NCBI RefSeq assembly: GCF_047496725.1 | Contig: NC_132982.1 | Location: 6,279,001-6,343,000, forward strand | DNA from: Anoplolepis gracilipes | Lineage: Eukaryota > Arthropoda > Insecta > Hymenoptera > Formicidae | Direction: 5' to 3' | Length of the DNA stretch: 64,000 nucleotides | Shown here: in pieces, positions 27,570 through 40,234 of the stretch | How positions within the stretch are numbered: the stretch's first letter is position 1 | Layout of the letters: every line of letters starts with the position of its first letter | Translations under genes and position numbers: made by a program | Notes under the pieces: model-generated | Told to the model about the DNA's origin: nothing | Database searches by the model: none | The model's input: the letters and a program-made list of their open reading frames with translations, nothing else

Positions 27570-29190
27570 CTAATCGAATAGAGATATCTTATTCATAGAT
27601 TTATTTAATACAGTATATTGCTCTGCGCACGTTAATTTAATATAAATAACGTATATTTTGTTGTATTATGCAAACATCTCTCTCAACCTAAATGCTGGAA
27701 TCGCGCATTTTTTTCTCTTGTTAAAATAATTATAAAAATTGAATAGATAAAATTGTAACATAAGTAGCGAGAGTTAAATTGTGGTATTAAAAAAAAGACG
27801 GTATTGAAAAACGAGACGACCAAGGTATCTGCTTCCGATAAATTTACCCCAAAAAATTGCAACCGCTTTTCTTCGTCAAGCTGATTCACTTTACTCTCAT
27901 CTAGTTGAAATTTTCGTGAAGCGGGTCGATGTTTCGCAGCAATACGAGCCGGATCGAACGTTGTTCCCCGGGAGTGTGCTGGCACACCGCCCAGAAACAT
28001 ATTTTGCCCCCGTTCGTCGAGGGGCTGCGACCGAATCTGGCGGGGATGCTCCAGAACCGGGGCTGGAGCTGCGAGATATTAGAAATCTTTCGTAATTCTA
28101 AGGTCAACTGCTTTTTGACCGGCTAGATGTTATGTAGCGATATATCTTGTTCGAGCCATTTGCAGGGCAAATAATTAGACAATAGTTTTGCGCAAATATC
28201 ATGTATATTACGAAAAATTGTCAAAAATTATTCTTTCATACATTTTCATACTCTTTAATTGATTTTTTTACGTGCAAAAATCTTTGGAAAAAATTAATTT
28301 ACATACGTATATATAAATTATAGTGAAATTTCATAATTTTTAAATGCGGTATTTCTCTCTCTCTGGTGTAAATTTACTCGTGATGATAGTATAAAATAAT
28401 TGTTGTATAAAATAATATTGACTTGATACATAGATAATAACTTCTTTTTTTTTACAATTTACAATTTTACAATTTACAAACAATATTGGACTTTCCGATG
28501 TATAAGCCGTTTAAACGCTTTGCTATTGCGCTATTTGGAAGGATTGACCACCTACGTAGAGAAACTGAAATCAATACTGTGGTTGGTGCAGGAACCGTGT
28601 TCAATCCGCCGGATACCCAAAATCTTGGATGAGTTGGCGATAGTTTCGCTTAGCTAAGTCATATATCGATTGAATCTAGTGAACAAACTTATTCGCCAAT
28701 CGTCGCATAGTTTCTTAAAAGTGTCGTTAATTTTATCTAGGGATATGCCAGCTGGACATCAATCGCGGAATATTAATATTAAAATATTACCCGTTTTATC
28801 GCTCTTTATTCTCAAAAGTTTTTACAGATAATGATGAAATTAATTTTCCTTGAGAAACGACGAGTGTCTATATAATTACAATCATGATAACGTTGAAATT
28901 CTTATTGCAACGAGAATAATAGAACATAATTTCGTATAAAATTTTCGTCTCTCTTTTATTTGATGAGAATACATGAGAATTGTAATAACTAAATCAAGCT
29001 CTTGAATTAAACACTCACCATTAATTATATGATAAGCAAAATGAGAAATTAAACATTCGCGAATTAATATATCAGATTAATTATCATTTCTACCTAACGA
29101 GCCAATTAAAATAACTTCAGTTTTATTATACCTTCTGTTTTATATCTGATTAGAAAATTTTGTAATTATTTTGATTTCCAACAAATGGAG

Positions 29191-29212
29191 ATATATATAT
29201 ATATATATATAT
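29191..29212 (+). repeat. (AT)n microsatellite
   Basis: Eleven AT units, flanked by ATGGAG and CAAGAAC. Confidence 0.95.
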
Positions 29213-31591
29213 CAAGAACAGAAATTTTTATGAGTGAATGATTGTGATATGACATTTCATAACTTTTGACAATCTTTCATGACAAACACTGAATGAATAG
29301 CACTGCTGATTCGATAAATATATATGTACATCTCTCAATATGCCAATAAAATATCGCTATATAAATCAATCCCGTGAATGTCTCGTAAATAAATCGAGAA
29401 CTTCAGCCTGCGCGCATCACGATAATGCAGTTGGATGTCTCTTTCGCGGTGCATTCGACACTTGAAAGCAACTCGGCGCACACGTGTACCGCAGCATCCA
29501 CGTCAGGTATCTTCGTGAGCAATCGATACCGGGTGTTTGTGAAAAATGGCAGTCATATGTCGCGACTTGATTAGTCATTCTTTATTTCCTTTTATTTTAC
29601 GCGATTATTCGAAATAAATTAGTTAAATTAAAATGTGCAAATAATATATGTGATACATCATGAGTTATATGTATATTAAGTTTACGCACATTTTGACTTA
29701 CAATTAATTGTGTAAGTTAATATTGTAAATATAAAATGTAGTTTTGAACCAAGATCAGTTTCTTACTCATATCTATGCGTATTTTTCATAAACTTACGAA
29801 AGATCGAACTTAAGTTGCGCCTAATTATCTTCATTAATGTTCAATTTTCTCCAAACATTGACAAATTTACAAGAGTTTCTAGTATTTATGTCATACATCC
29901 ACTCTTATATATTTCGCTTCTTTGATGATAGATCTGAATGAAAAGGCGTTTATCCAGTGCATTTACCCTCGAATGATTCACACGGAATGTGACGGCGGTC
30001 ATCTCGAGCGAACCGTATAAATTCGTCTTTATCCATATAGAAGCGAAATGTGCGTTCGTGCTCTCATCAATCCACGTCGAGCAGCGTCATATCGCCGTTC
30101 CGTTTTGCGGCTTGCCTCTCAATGGCGAGTACTCATCGGGGCCGACGTGGTGCAAAAAGGACCTCGGCGTCGAATTGCGCCGTACTGACGTGACAGCCCG
30201 GTATGACGCCTATCGAAGAATTTCGGAGCTTTCGGACGACTTTGGAAAAATTATCGGTTGACACGCGAACATAGAGTGTTATGTTCGGGTGTGAAATTGT
30301 GTAAATAATCGATTAGTCAAATTCGTTATTCGTTTACAAACGATCCTGTCTCAGCGTGATGGATATAGCATATTAATCGTCGATCAAATACGTCAGTTTT
30401 TCCTCGGTGAAAGGTTAACGGGAAATCTGAAAAATTTCTGCAACGCATTTTCATTCTCGGATTTGAATCGCTTGGCAATTGCTTCGAATTAAGTCTCCAT
30501 TAAAGCGTAGTATACCCTTAAATTCACCCACAAGGGAAATCCTCAACTAAACAATTTTATATTTTGTCGTATATTTTTAAAATATACAAGATTCTTCAAA
30601 TTTTTTTTTTTTAACGAAAATATGTTACATAGGCAGAATATTAATCCTTTGCTCTCTTTTACATTTTGATAACCATATATTGCAGAGATAAAAATAATGT
30701 GGAAAAAATTTTTTTCTCAAGTTTTCGTTTCCTTCGCGTGACGACTCATCTCAACGGTGATGATTTTTATTTCAGACCGGATTCGCGTTGCTATTTCAAT
30801 TTGCAGGCTGCCACTCAGCGCTGCCCTCGTTAGGTTTCGGCGAGAGTAATGGGACGCAGAGTAAATTGCACGTCTGACGTGAGTCGTCGCATTAGGCCAG
30901 CTGCATCCAGCCTGCATCCAAGCAACGACAGCGAAAGAGAAACTCCTCACCGATAGTTTCGCGCTTGCACATTTAGTTGTACGTCAGCCAAAATTCGCTA
31001 CTAACCAAAAACCGACATTTCAATCTTGCAGAGATTAAAGTATCGGTTAAATATTTTCGATCATAGATAAATTTCTTTCTTCATAATCTTTAAATTATTA
31101 AGTATAATACATTTTTATTTATATTTTAGATGACAGATATTATCTCTCTTATTGAAGAGCTATCTTTGTGTAGTGCGAATCGATTTTTATCACGTATATC
31201 GTATAATTTACATAAATTTTTAAGAAATTTATATGTGTATTTAGTGACAGATTTTATTTTTCATTATTTTTTCACGTTTCAAGAAACCATTTCTCGATTG
31301 ACTCGAATTGACATCAGTTTTCAGGTTGTAAATTGTAAATTTTCGTTCCGCGTTCATAGCGGTTGTCATTTGAACTTGCCCGATGTAGTTACGCGGCCTG
31401 AAGAGGCGACTAACTTTTTCCGGGATTATCTTTGAAGTTGCAATAAGTACTCCAAGTGCCGTGGCGATAAAAACTTGCGATTTCTTATCTGCCGTACAAG
31501 GGAAGATAACGTTATAGGAGTTGGAGAGTCGATGGAGGAAGCTTAGTTCGCAAACGCATTATCCTTCCGCAAATGGTTCCTTGTTAGGATC

Positions 31592-31628
31592 GGGAGAGGA
31601 CGGCGGGGGAGGAAGGGGAGAAGAAGGG
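31592..31628 (+). other. G-rich tract with quadruplex potential
   Basis: Four runs of three or more G (31592-31594, 31605-31609, 31615-31618, 31626-31628) lie within 37 bases of a purine-rich tract running to about 31641. The spacers are 10, 5 and 7 bases, so the first exceeds the usual seven-base rule for a canonical G-quadruplex. Confidence 0.5.
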
Positions 31629-33062
31629 AGGAGGAAGGAAAGTATAATAGGAGACACTATTTCCTATTAAAGTTATACAGAATGCTAGCGTGGCGCGCCG
31701 GAAAGTTCGCGGCCGTAATTGTAACGACTTGCCACCGTAATAACCCGCTTCTGCTCGACGCAATTTACGCCTTACTGCGACGCTCGCATTATTACACGGC
31801 TGCATATATTCGCTTGAGAAATTAGTTTCCGTTAGCGCCGGTTGCTATCATCGGTTATGAGCGACGCCTTCGTCGCGTTATCGGAGACTCGCGGATACGA
31901 GCGATATAAAAGTTTCAATTTTCACGTCTCTGATTCCTGCCGTTTTACGCAATCATCCGTCGCGGTCATTTCACTGTTTCGCGTTGCTGCAGCGAGTACG
32001 AAATTGACAATTTTCCTGCGAATACTAGACGTGTCTTATTACATTTTTTCTTGATAGATGCTCGGCACTTCTATAAACGTTTGTATGTTGTGTAAAGATT
32101 CTTGACTTTCTTATATACATATTTCATCTAAGTTTATTTTTTAACTATATTGTTTTAATTAAAATATTGAGATACATCAAGAGGCAAGAATTTTCGAACC
32201 CAAAAATCTGCAAGAATAAAAATCTTAATAATGTAATATTTATTTTAGAATATATCTTGACTATGTTTTTTTTTTCATTTTTCTTGATAGAACATACATT
32301 AACTTGAATGTATTTTTCTTCTCGTAAAAATTTTAACAGTAAACATGAGATCATACATACAAAAGCAAGAACAGAGAACGAAGCGCGTGGTTAAATTATT
32401 GTAACATTCGTTTCTTGTTCATTTTTTCCTCGCAAAATTTCATTCATATATGCCCATTTAGTACTATAATTATTCAGATATACGGATAATCGGATAAACA
32501 AAAATTACGCCAAGCTCGAAAATTGCACGTGCTGCAATACAGAGTTCGTTTTCTACGATTTTTTGTTGTGTCCGTAAATATTTCTACATAAATACTTCGA
32601 TAACGTAAGCCGATTTCATTGGAGAAGCGAAAGGAATTTTACCATGAAATGTGATATTTGGAGAAGTAATTACAAAATGTGAAATGATTACCGAAAAATA
32701 TAAAACGCGCTCTCACGTATCGTCATTTAGATTTCATGTGTCTTTTTTTTTTTACTTTGACTTTTATTATGCTACATGATAACAAATAAAAATTTGCATA
32801 GAGCTAATTATACATATATATGTTTATTTTACGTGAGCGGAATTAATTTTTAAGACTCGTAGAATTTAATATACATATATTTTACATATGCATAAATTCA
32901 TGTGATAAAATCCAGTGAAAGGTATGCTGATGGTTCTTCCGTCATTTTAATTTCTGAAACTTTTATATAAAGAAGAATTAAGGAAGAGAGAGAAAATAAA
33001 CTTGATTCTATTATGCATTATGCATTATGTAAGTCGAAGTCGTGTGAACACAAGAAACGCGT

Positions 33063-33242
33063 TTATAGGTTGCCAATGCTATCGCCGATGTAAATGAACT
33101 GGACCGAGAGCATGTTATGATCGTTAATCCTTTGAAGGCCCCTTTTGTGCGCGTCAAACGCGCAGCTCTGCACACAAATAAACCCGGTATTGAATATGCC
33201 AAAGCCGACCTGAATGATGCCTGGCGCCACAAGCGAGTGGAG
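33063..33242 (-). CDS. candidate 3' coding exon, unknown product
   Basis: On the - strand an open frame of 59 codons follows a good splice-acceptor signal (a pyrimidine-bearing tract ending CCGACTGCAG, with the exon starting at 33242) and ends in TAA at 33063-33065. The translation begins LHSLVAPGIIQVGFGIFNTG and ends FIYIGDSIGNL. It mixes hydrophobic and polar residues in an ordinary protein-like way, and its third codon positions look GC-richer than the surrounding AT-rich DNA. An AATAAA-type signal occurs on the same strand near 32822-32830. No domain or family was recognised, and no upstream partner exon was found. A chance frame in a GC-richer patch remains a serious alternative; a 17-bp hairpin with 7-bp arms (33148-33164) sits inside it. 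Confidence 0.25.
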   Translation of the reverse strand, partial: LHSLVAPGIIQVGFGIFNTGFICVQSCAFDAHKRGLQRINDHNMLSVQFIYIGDSIGNL

Positions 33243-33842
33243 CTGCAGTCGGAAGGGCCGGTGTTGAGAGAATCATGTGTTACAGTTTAAATGCCCTGCA
33301 GATATGTGTCGAAAAATAATATCGGAAACGAGAGAAGATACTTTCTGTTACGAGCGAACATCGACCGCGCGCGGAAAGTTGAAGAATAATATTTCCAAGT
33401 TTGAAAAATTTGAAACATTCGCATAAATAAATCGTGCTTTTTTTTTACGCGAATACGTATTCTTCAGAAGCTCTCGGCGATATATATTCTATATGCGGTG
33501 TATATTATGAAAAACAAAGGTATAATATCACTCCGAATGTTACATTTTTCATTCGATATGATGTTTTGCAAATATCTAACCAATATCGTAAAATATAAAA
33601 GTATTCAATGCCGAAATCGTATCGCGTAGCGTATAAATATATGAATGCTATGAAATGTATTGAAGTTTTTAATAATAATGTACATTCTGTTTAAATATCG
33701 ACAATAGTCAAATTACAAGCAATTAAAAATAAAAGTTTTTTATGAATTAAACTTTTACGATATACAATTAAATAATAAAAATTTTATTCTCATATAAATT
33801 CTTTCAGAAACTTTATCTTCAGTATCTTATATATACATATAG

Positions 33843-33845
<3 letters not shown>

Positions 33846-33899
<54 letters not shown>
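33846..33899 (+). repeat. (TA)n microsatellite
   Basis: About 27 TA units. The overlapping isoleucine-tyrosine frame is a translation of this repeat, not a gene. Confidence 0.97.
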
Positions 33900-33904
<5 letters not shown>

Positions 33905-34606
33905 TGAAATTCTGTTATTAAGATATTTAATTTTGATTATTAAAATATTATTGAAGATAAATGATCTTTTCTTTATAAAAGAAAAGAAATTGAATGATTC
34001 AGTTTTAAGTATTGTTCTTATAATTAATATATTAATAGCGAAATCAAAATATGTTATTACATTTATATAATAAATATTTTAAGAAATTTTCCTGAGTTTA
34101 TATTTATATAACATATACATAAAATGCAACCTTCTGTTTAATAATTTAGTACAAATATTGACATGACATTTGTATTTTTGTGAATTGCACGGCAAAAATC
34201 ACCTATGTCGCAGAAACAAAAAACGATGTCAGTTCGCTAATCTAACGTACACTGTGTTAGAAGAGAATGACAATGGAAATGATGAAACGATACGAGCTCG
34301 AAAAGGACGACGGATCTTTTACAGTTCACAGCCGACGAACATGCGTTGTAAAAGACCGCGAACCGAAACGGTGTCAAGTGATAGCGAAGTTTGCCGCGAC
34401 TTAATATGTAGTGCAATCGCGTTTGCGATTTATAGATCTAAACTCACATTTGAAAGTCGTAAATCAAAAGGAAATCGCGATTTAGAAGGAACTAAATTGT
34501 GATTCTACGAGTCCCTGATTAAACAAAGAAGTTCTCGTGCAAGAATTCTTCTCATTTCGTATAGTTTTTTAAAAAGCAGAGTTGGTAAAATTCCACATTT
34601 TTTAAA

Positions 34607-34648
34607 TAAAATCCATACCAGTAACTTTTATCACTGGTATGAATTTTA
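34607..34648. repeat. 16-bp stem hairpin, one mismatch
   Basis: TAAAATCCATACCAGT (34607-34622) pairs with ACTGGTATGAATTTTA (34633-34648) around the 10-nt loop AACTTTTATC, with a single C/A mismatch. Outer T-rich and A-rich flanks could extend the pairing imperfectly. Confidence 0.8.
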
Positions 34649-34976
34649 AAAAGTATTTTTAGAAAAGACCGGCAAAAAACTGTCTTTTCTATTAAAAATG
34701 TTAAAAATAAATAGAAAATCTTTTCATGGATATTTATCACTTGAGAGATTGTTTTTGTAATTTAAGCTTTATTTAAAATAGAGTCCGTAATGGATTAGGA
34801 ATTGATGTAGTAAATAAATTAGTTTTTTGTTTAGAAGATGTTTAAAGATAAACGTGACCAGATCTATATTGGTAAACATTTTTAGTTCTCTGTTATTATT
34901 CCCGTTTTTTATTAAATTAAAAATTACTATAAAATTTAATAACATTTATATTTTCAAAGTTATTTAAAAATTTTTA

Positions 34977-34992
34977 CATATATATATATATA
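34977..34992 (+). repeat. (AT)n tract flanking a MITE
   Basis: Short AT repeat ending next to the left terminus of the element at 34995. With the tract at 35325-35343 it suggests insertion into a TA-rich target or TA target duplication. Confidence 0.85.
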
Positions 34993-34994
34993 CA

Positions 34995-35325
34995 CACGGT
35001 AAAAAACATTTTGTATTTTTATTGACATTTTCTTGCGTAGAAATTTTTGTGTTAAATTTTTAACATACTCTTATGTTAATATAACATACTGTCGTTATGT
35101 TATTTTAACTTTTCTGCATTGAGTTAATATTCACCGTTTCTAAGAGTAAAACAACACAATTAACAAGTAAATCTTACACTAATTTACATTTTTGTGTTAA
35201 TTTTTTACATATTATTTGTGTTATTTGTTTACATATTTGCCTTCTGTTAAATTAACATTAAAATTAGAGTGGATAAATTAGGACACGAGAAATGTGTTAA
35301 ATTTAACACAAAATTTTTTATCGTG
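34995..35325. mobile_element. MITE-like non-autonomous DNA transposon
   Basis: About 331 bp bounded by terminal inverted repeats: CACGGTAAAAAACATTTTGT at the left and, read inward from the right, CACGATAAAAAATTTTGTGT. Both ends are directly flanked by TA dinucleotide repeats, as expected for a TA-target family (Tc1/mariner-like inference). The interior has no coding capacity and is made of repeated variants of TGTTAA and TGTTATTT. There is no transposase, so movement would need a partner supplied elsewhere. A 65-bp inverted copy of the left end lies 170 bp beyond the right end, so the locus may be nested or may be a longer element. No family name can be assigned from sequence alone. Confidence 0.7.
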
Positions 35326-35343
35326 TATATATATATATATATA
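35325..35343 (+). repeat. (TA)n tract flanking a MITE
   Basis: Nine or so TA units adjoining the right terminus of the element. Confidence 0.85.
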
Positions 35344-35493
35344 CACTAATTGGAGTTAAAAGAGATTTTATTTTAAACTAATTTTTTAAATTATATAGTG
35401 TATGATTTATTAATTAAAAAAAAACAGTTTATTTTATTGGAACAGTAAAAAGCGGAATATACTATGGTTTTTTTATTCGCTAGACTTTTATGC

Positions 35494-35558
35494 AAAAATT
35501 TAACACAAAAATTTCTACACAAGAAAATTTCAACAAAAATACGAAATCATTTTTACCA
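35494..35558 (-). mobile_element. inverted 65-bp copy of the MITE left end
   Basis: Reverse-complemented, this segment matches 34997-35061 at 58 of 65 positions by hand alignment, including the block TCTTG[C/T]GTAGAAATTTTTGTGTTAAA. It is either the true far terminus of a roughly 560-bp element or the remnant of a second copy in opposite orientation. Confidence 0.75.
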
Positions 35559-38382
35559 TTATTATTTTTTATTTTATTATATTTTATGTTCATATGGTAT
35601 ATGTATCTACAGAATTTATTAATACTGTAATAATATTTCTCTTGCGTATTAATACTTGTAATAGTTTATTATTTTATGAGAATAGACATCACAGTAACAA
35701 TTATGAATAGTAAAATTTCATGGAATATGAGTACTTAATTATCTAACATTTTTTTCTTTTTTTTATAAACTATTCGCTTTTTTGTTGGTATAATAGCTAT
35801 TGCATCCATCTAAATCCATTTTCACAAAGGGGTGTAACATGCACACATACACACTTTCTTTTTCATCAAAGACATAGGAATGCCAAAGATAAAAGAAAGT
35901 TAACGTCGAGAGAAAGTAGGATTTATGTAGGTACTAGATTTCAGGCATCGCCTGGACCAATTGGATACCATGCTTTTTATGGCACGAGTATTATTTGATG
36001 CGTTGTACGATCAGAAATTCGTCTCGAAATCCATAAATCTGGAACGTGTATGCTCCACACGAACTCCATTAGATATTCAACACAAGTACGCACTCGCCAT
36101 AGTCCTTGCTCTTTTCAAGTTACGATACTTACTCTTTAGAATAAGTTTCAATAGTAAAATAGTAAAAAAACAGCATTTTTAAATTAATATATTTTGTGTA
36201 ATTATAAATAGAGAAAGTTTATTTTAATTATAGAATAAATGATGAATAATCGTGAAAGCCGGAAATACATAAAAATTCTGAGATTTCTATAGTAGGTCTT
36301 CTAAGAAACACATATAGTTTATATGCATGTATAATAAAAAATAATTAATTTGTCTTTTAAAATACTTTTTACTAATTTTGGGGAAAATTTAAATCTAGCA
36401 TTTACACATTATTTGTAATATTATTCTTTTTGCGTGCAAAAATATTGAAAAACACTCGAAATAATATATTGTATTTAATTTAATGCAGAATAAAATAAAT
36501 GAACAGTTTCAAGTTAATTGAAAAATGTTGGATGGTGCTTTAATTTCCAACGCATCGTAATTACCATCTCTAATCGTGGATTTGACCCTAATTTGTTCGG
36601 GAGCGCTCATCCAGGGGAGATTTAGACGAGAAGTCGGTAGTAACTTTCAGCTCGCACACTCCGAATCGGTTCTCTGCGTCGTGTTTCCCTCTACGAGTTG
36701 TAACTCGCGCCCTTCGGATCTCGCTGTCGTGCATAAAATCCACTTCGAATAGGGTGCTACGCTAGGATGGCTTTTTGGGGGAAACTTGAGAGAAATATTT
36801 CCGGAATGGTAAACGAAGGTGCAATTCAGCAAGAGCGTGAGGGAAACGAGATGGATGAGAGCGCGAGAAAAATAATGGAGAAAAGAGCGCGTAAGCCTGG
36901 CGGCTGCGATGGTTGTTCGTGACAGATCGTAGGATATGTCGGATGAATGATGTTTTCGTTTGTTCTCAATTTTATTTCTGAGATATTGAGTTTTGTTTTT
37001 CGAATATTTTAAGACCTCTTTCGAATTATGATGAAGATGGATTTCGATTTACTCAGCGCAGAGAATCGTTAATCGCAGAGAAAATAACGCGTGAAATGTT
37101 GATTGATTACGATTAAAAGATTGATTATTGCGGCTATCGTTTACATTGTTCCAATTACAAAGACGTCTATATTAAAGGTAATTTTTATATATTCCCAATT
37201 TTAATTTTTAAAAAAACTGACGAACTTTATTTATGTCTACACATATATAGAACTGACTTAATACATTATTATTACAAGTTAAAACAATATATAAATGTTA
37301 AAACTCTACATAAATTGAAGAAACGAGAAAAGGTAAAATCTTTTTAAGAAGAATTATGTGCAAACGCGAGATAAAATAAATCTGCAATGAGAAAAAGCAG
37401 TAAGACGCGGAAAGGAAGGAAGCCGAAGAAAATGGTACTCATTCTTTTGCGGGTTCGTGGCAATCCGCGATCATTTTCCGGTTGATCGACATCTCTTCCA
37501 CCGTTTTCCTTCCGACCTTTCTGCAAGAGGAGACATGATCCACCGAAAGATCCTCTTTTCGTGACCTTCCATTAAAGAACGTATTTTGCATTTTGTTGTT
37601 GCTTCTGGATTCTTTTACAGAAAGTATAATATTGGACATTATTCTTTTTTTATTGTAGATGTTAGAGAAGAAATTATGATATAATCTTTTGTTTTAGAAT
37701 AAATACTTACTTCTTGTTTAATTTGATTTTCAGTAATCTATATTATGGCAACATTTTATTATTAATCATTACGATATCACATTGACAATTAGAAAATGTC
37801 TAGAAAAATAAGATAGCTTTTAATTATAAGTTGTTATGCGAAAGAAAATCCCAAACTTTGTGCAATTGTAAAGAATCTGTAAAATCTGTATAATTAAAAT
37901 TATAATATAATAATAGAAAAGAAATATTTTTGCAAATAGAAGAACATTAATATAATTTATATAACGTTTACGTAAGTAATATTTTGTTATTCTAATCTGT
38001 TTTGTTTCTGATAAATTTTAAGACTTATAATCGTGGAATTTTGAATGGAATATTTAATATGTGAATAGTTTTCCAATTTTATAGTTTGTTCCAATTTCTA
38101 TGTTTTTTTATTTTGTGAAATGTGGAGATGAAATTTGAAGGGAAAACCATAATATATGACATTTTACTTTCCCATTACTCACGGTGACTCGTGAGTTATT
38201 GATGATATTACTCAAACTTCTGCACAAATCTACCAAAGTTTAATTGAATATAAAGGATATTAAAAATTGTTAAATTATTGATCTAAGTGATTTATGTAAA
38301 ATTCTTAGATGATTGCCGTTCTATTATTAAAAATTATTATGACAAATCAACTCCGTAATCTTGAACTTTATATATTCGCGAG

Positions 38383-38719
38383 TCATAGATTTTGTGACAA
38401 ATAAATCAGCCACTTTATAAATTCATTTTCTTCACAGAAATTGAATTTGCTTTTGAAGGCGATGCATTTCTGAGACGTTTCATCGAACAGGAATACTCGC
38501 AACGGCAGAGTGGTTTCCGGTAGAACGTAGTTCCCTCTCGCGAGAAATATCCCAGCGGCGAGTCGCAAAGTATCCATTCGATTTGAATAGGGGTTGGCAG
38601 GTGGCGATAAAAAGTCCCAATAGTGTAAAATAAAAATCGGGTGCCTCGATAGTATTTCGTTCGGATCGTAATTTTCCACTAGCCGAAGAATAAAAATTTT
38701 TACCGCGGTCATGTGGAAA
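38383..38719 (-). CDS. candidate coding exon, unknown product
   Basis: On the - strand a pyrimidine-rich tract ending CTCTCTCTAG (an acceptor-like signal) is followed at 38719 by a frame that stays open for 111 codons to a TGA at 38383-38385. The translation starts FHMTAVKIFILRLVENYDPN and contains LRLAAGIFLARGNYVLP further on. Residue use is ordinary for a soluble protein, with no signal peptide, clear membrane segment or recognised motif. The pyrimidine tract is the complement of a GA microsatellite, so the acceptor may be accidental. Length alone is within chance for a window this size. Neither a partner exon nor a polyadenylation context was established. Confidence 0.2.
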
Positions 38720-38720
38720 C

Positions 38721-38757
38721 TAGAGAGAGAGAGATAGAGAAGAGGGAAAGAGAGATA
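38721..38757 (+). repeat. impure (GA)n tract
   Basis: GA-rich purine tract with TAGA and GGGAAA interruptions. On the complementary strand it supplies a pyrimidine tract. Confidence 0.85.
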
Positions 38758-40189
38758 TGTCCATATGAGAACGATCGAGCTCGTTCTGCAAATCTTCCGC
38801 GAACATTTTGCGTAATATAGTGCGATATTCAGCTACAATTCTTACTGTTTGAGAAAAATTCGAGTAGTCAGTCTTGAAAGAATTTTTTTAGGGCAAAGAG
38901 ATGACGTTGAAAACATCTGTGCTTACATTCCGTAAGATTTACCGTTTGCATCTTGATTTTTTTTTGGTTGCACGATGCGTGAAAATAATTTCATATCACA
39001 CACATATCATTATATATCGTGGAATATATAAATTAATTTAGCAATTATGTGTCTAGAAAACTTATGTCAAATTCAATATTATCCGAACGCAAATTGATGT
39101 CGCATGGGTAGCAAATGCGGAAAATAAAAGTCGCTATCGCGAAATGCTGAATTCATTAAATTTCCGCATGAACGATTAGAGACTACTTTGATATTGGCAA
39201 ACGAGAGTACCGGCAGCGTACAATCCAAAGCGATTTACGATAAAGCTATATTTCGAGTGGAACAGAAAATAATGCTGCTGTGCATGCTATAGTTGGATGA
39301 AATTCGTTGGTAAAACTTTATCGCAGATTTATCATTGGTTGCGCAATATATTATGTAGTTCAATCAATAGGAATATTCACAGAGATTCTCCATTCTTTTG
39401 TTTGTAATATTATTTATCTCTGATACCTACATCTCGCGATATTTCAAATTAAACTCTAAGCATGGGTTACAGTTTTAATTTGCAGTTTAATGATAATAAA
39501 ATATTTTTAAAATTAAAAATGAGAGAAAGAGAGATTATTGCAAAATGGTATTCAGATAAAATACTTTACCAATACTTTAATTTTAAATTCATCAAGTAAT
39601 TTGTTTTTGCACTCTGACGTAGTTTGATCATATCTCATTTTTTTTAATTATTAATGAGAAAACCGAGAGTTTTCTGCTTCAAAATTTAAATAACTTTGAA
39701 ATGCAATACATATAATAGATTACATAAGCATACATATCCGCGCGAATTAATTCTCTTGTGAATCTGTAATATCGTGCGAAATGGCATTTGATATCGAAGA
39801 GTTTCGCAAACGAAATTACGAGAGAAGAGAATACGTGAGCTGTTTAAAGGTTAAATACTAGACACTAGAAACATACTATGTAGACATAATGTAGATACTC
39901 TTTGCGCGGAAAAACGCAAAGCGAGGCAAAGTTGCTATTTAACCTAAAATATCACACTGCGTTTTATCCCACTGTTTTATCTCACAGTGTTTTATATTTA
40001 GAAAATTATCTAAAATTATCGTATTTTCCTACCATAAAATATTATATATACATATAATTTCTAGATTATATATAAGCTTCTTCACAAATTAATTTTTAGG
40101 TAAATATATCTCGGGAATTTGTTTTATCTTTAATTTCATGGATTTTAATAGAATTCTCAAGAGACGGGTTGTATGCGTACAATATTATG

Positions 40190-40234
40190 AAAAGAAAATG
40201 TAAAAGAAAATGAAAAAGAAAATGTAAAAGAAAT
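40190..40234 (+). repeat. 12-bp minisatellite, about 3.8 copies
   Basis: Tandem copies of AAAAGAAAATG[T/A] from 40190, with the last copy incomplete. Confidence 0.85.

Larger units (their letters stand above)
25540..33060. other. non-coding stretch, no gene seen
   Basis: Mostly AT-rich, with GC-richer patches at 26600-26810, 29400-29560, 29960-30270, 30720-30950 and 31540-31990. Several short frames there read as ordinary protein but have no strong paired splice sites or recognisable family, so none is called as a gene. Confidence 0.5.
33250..34990. other. AT-rich non-coding stretch, no gene seen
   Basis: Contains a long TA microsatellite and a hairpin. A 110-codon + strand frame at 34170-34502 is basic and polar with no recognised domain and is left as chance. 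Confidence 0.55.

Noticed and set aside
29408..29505. Plus-strand exon-like block between TTCAG and CACGTCAG|GTATCT
   Set aside because: The acceptor lacks a pyrimidine tract and no partner exon in phase was found.
33843..34070. Frame with IYIYIY repeat
   Set aside because: Translation of the TA microsatellite.
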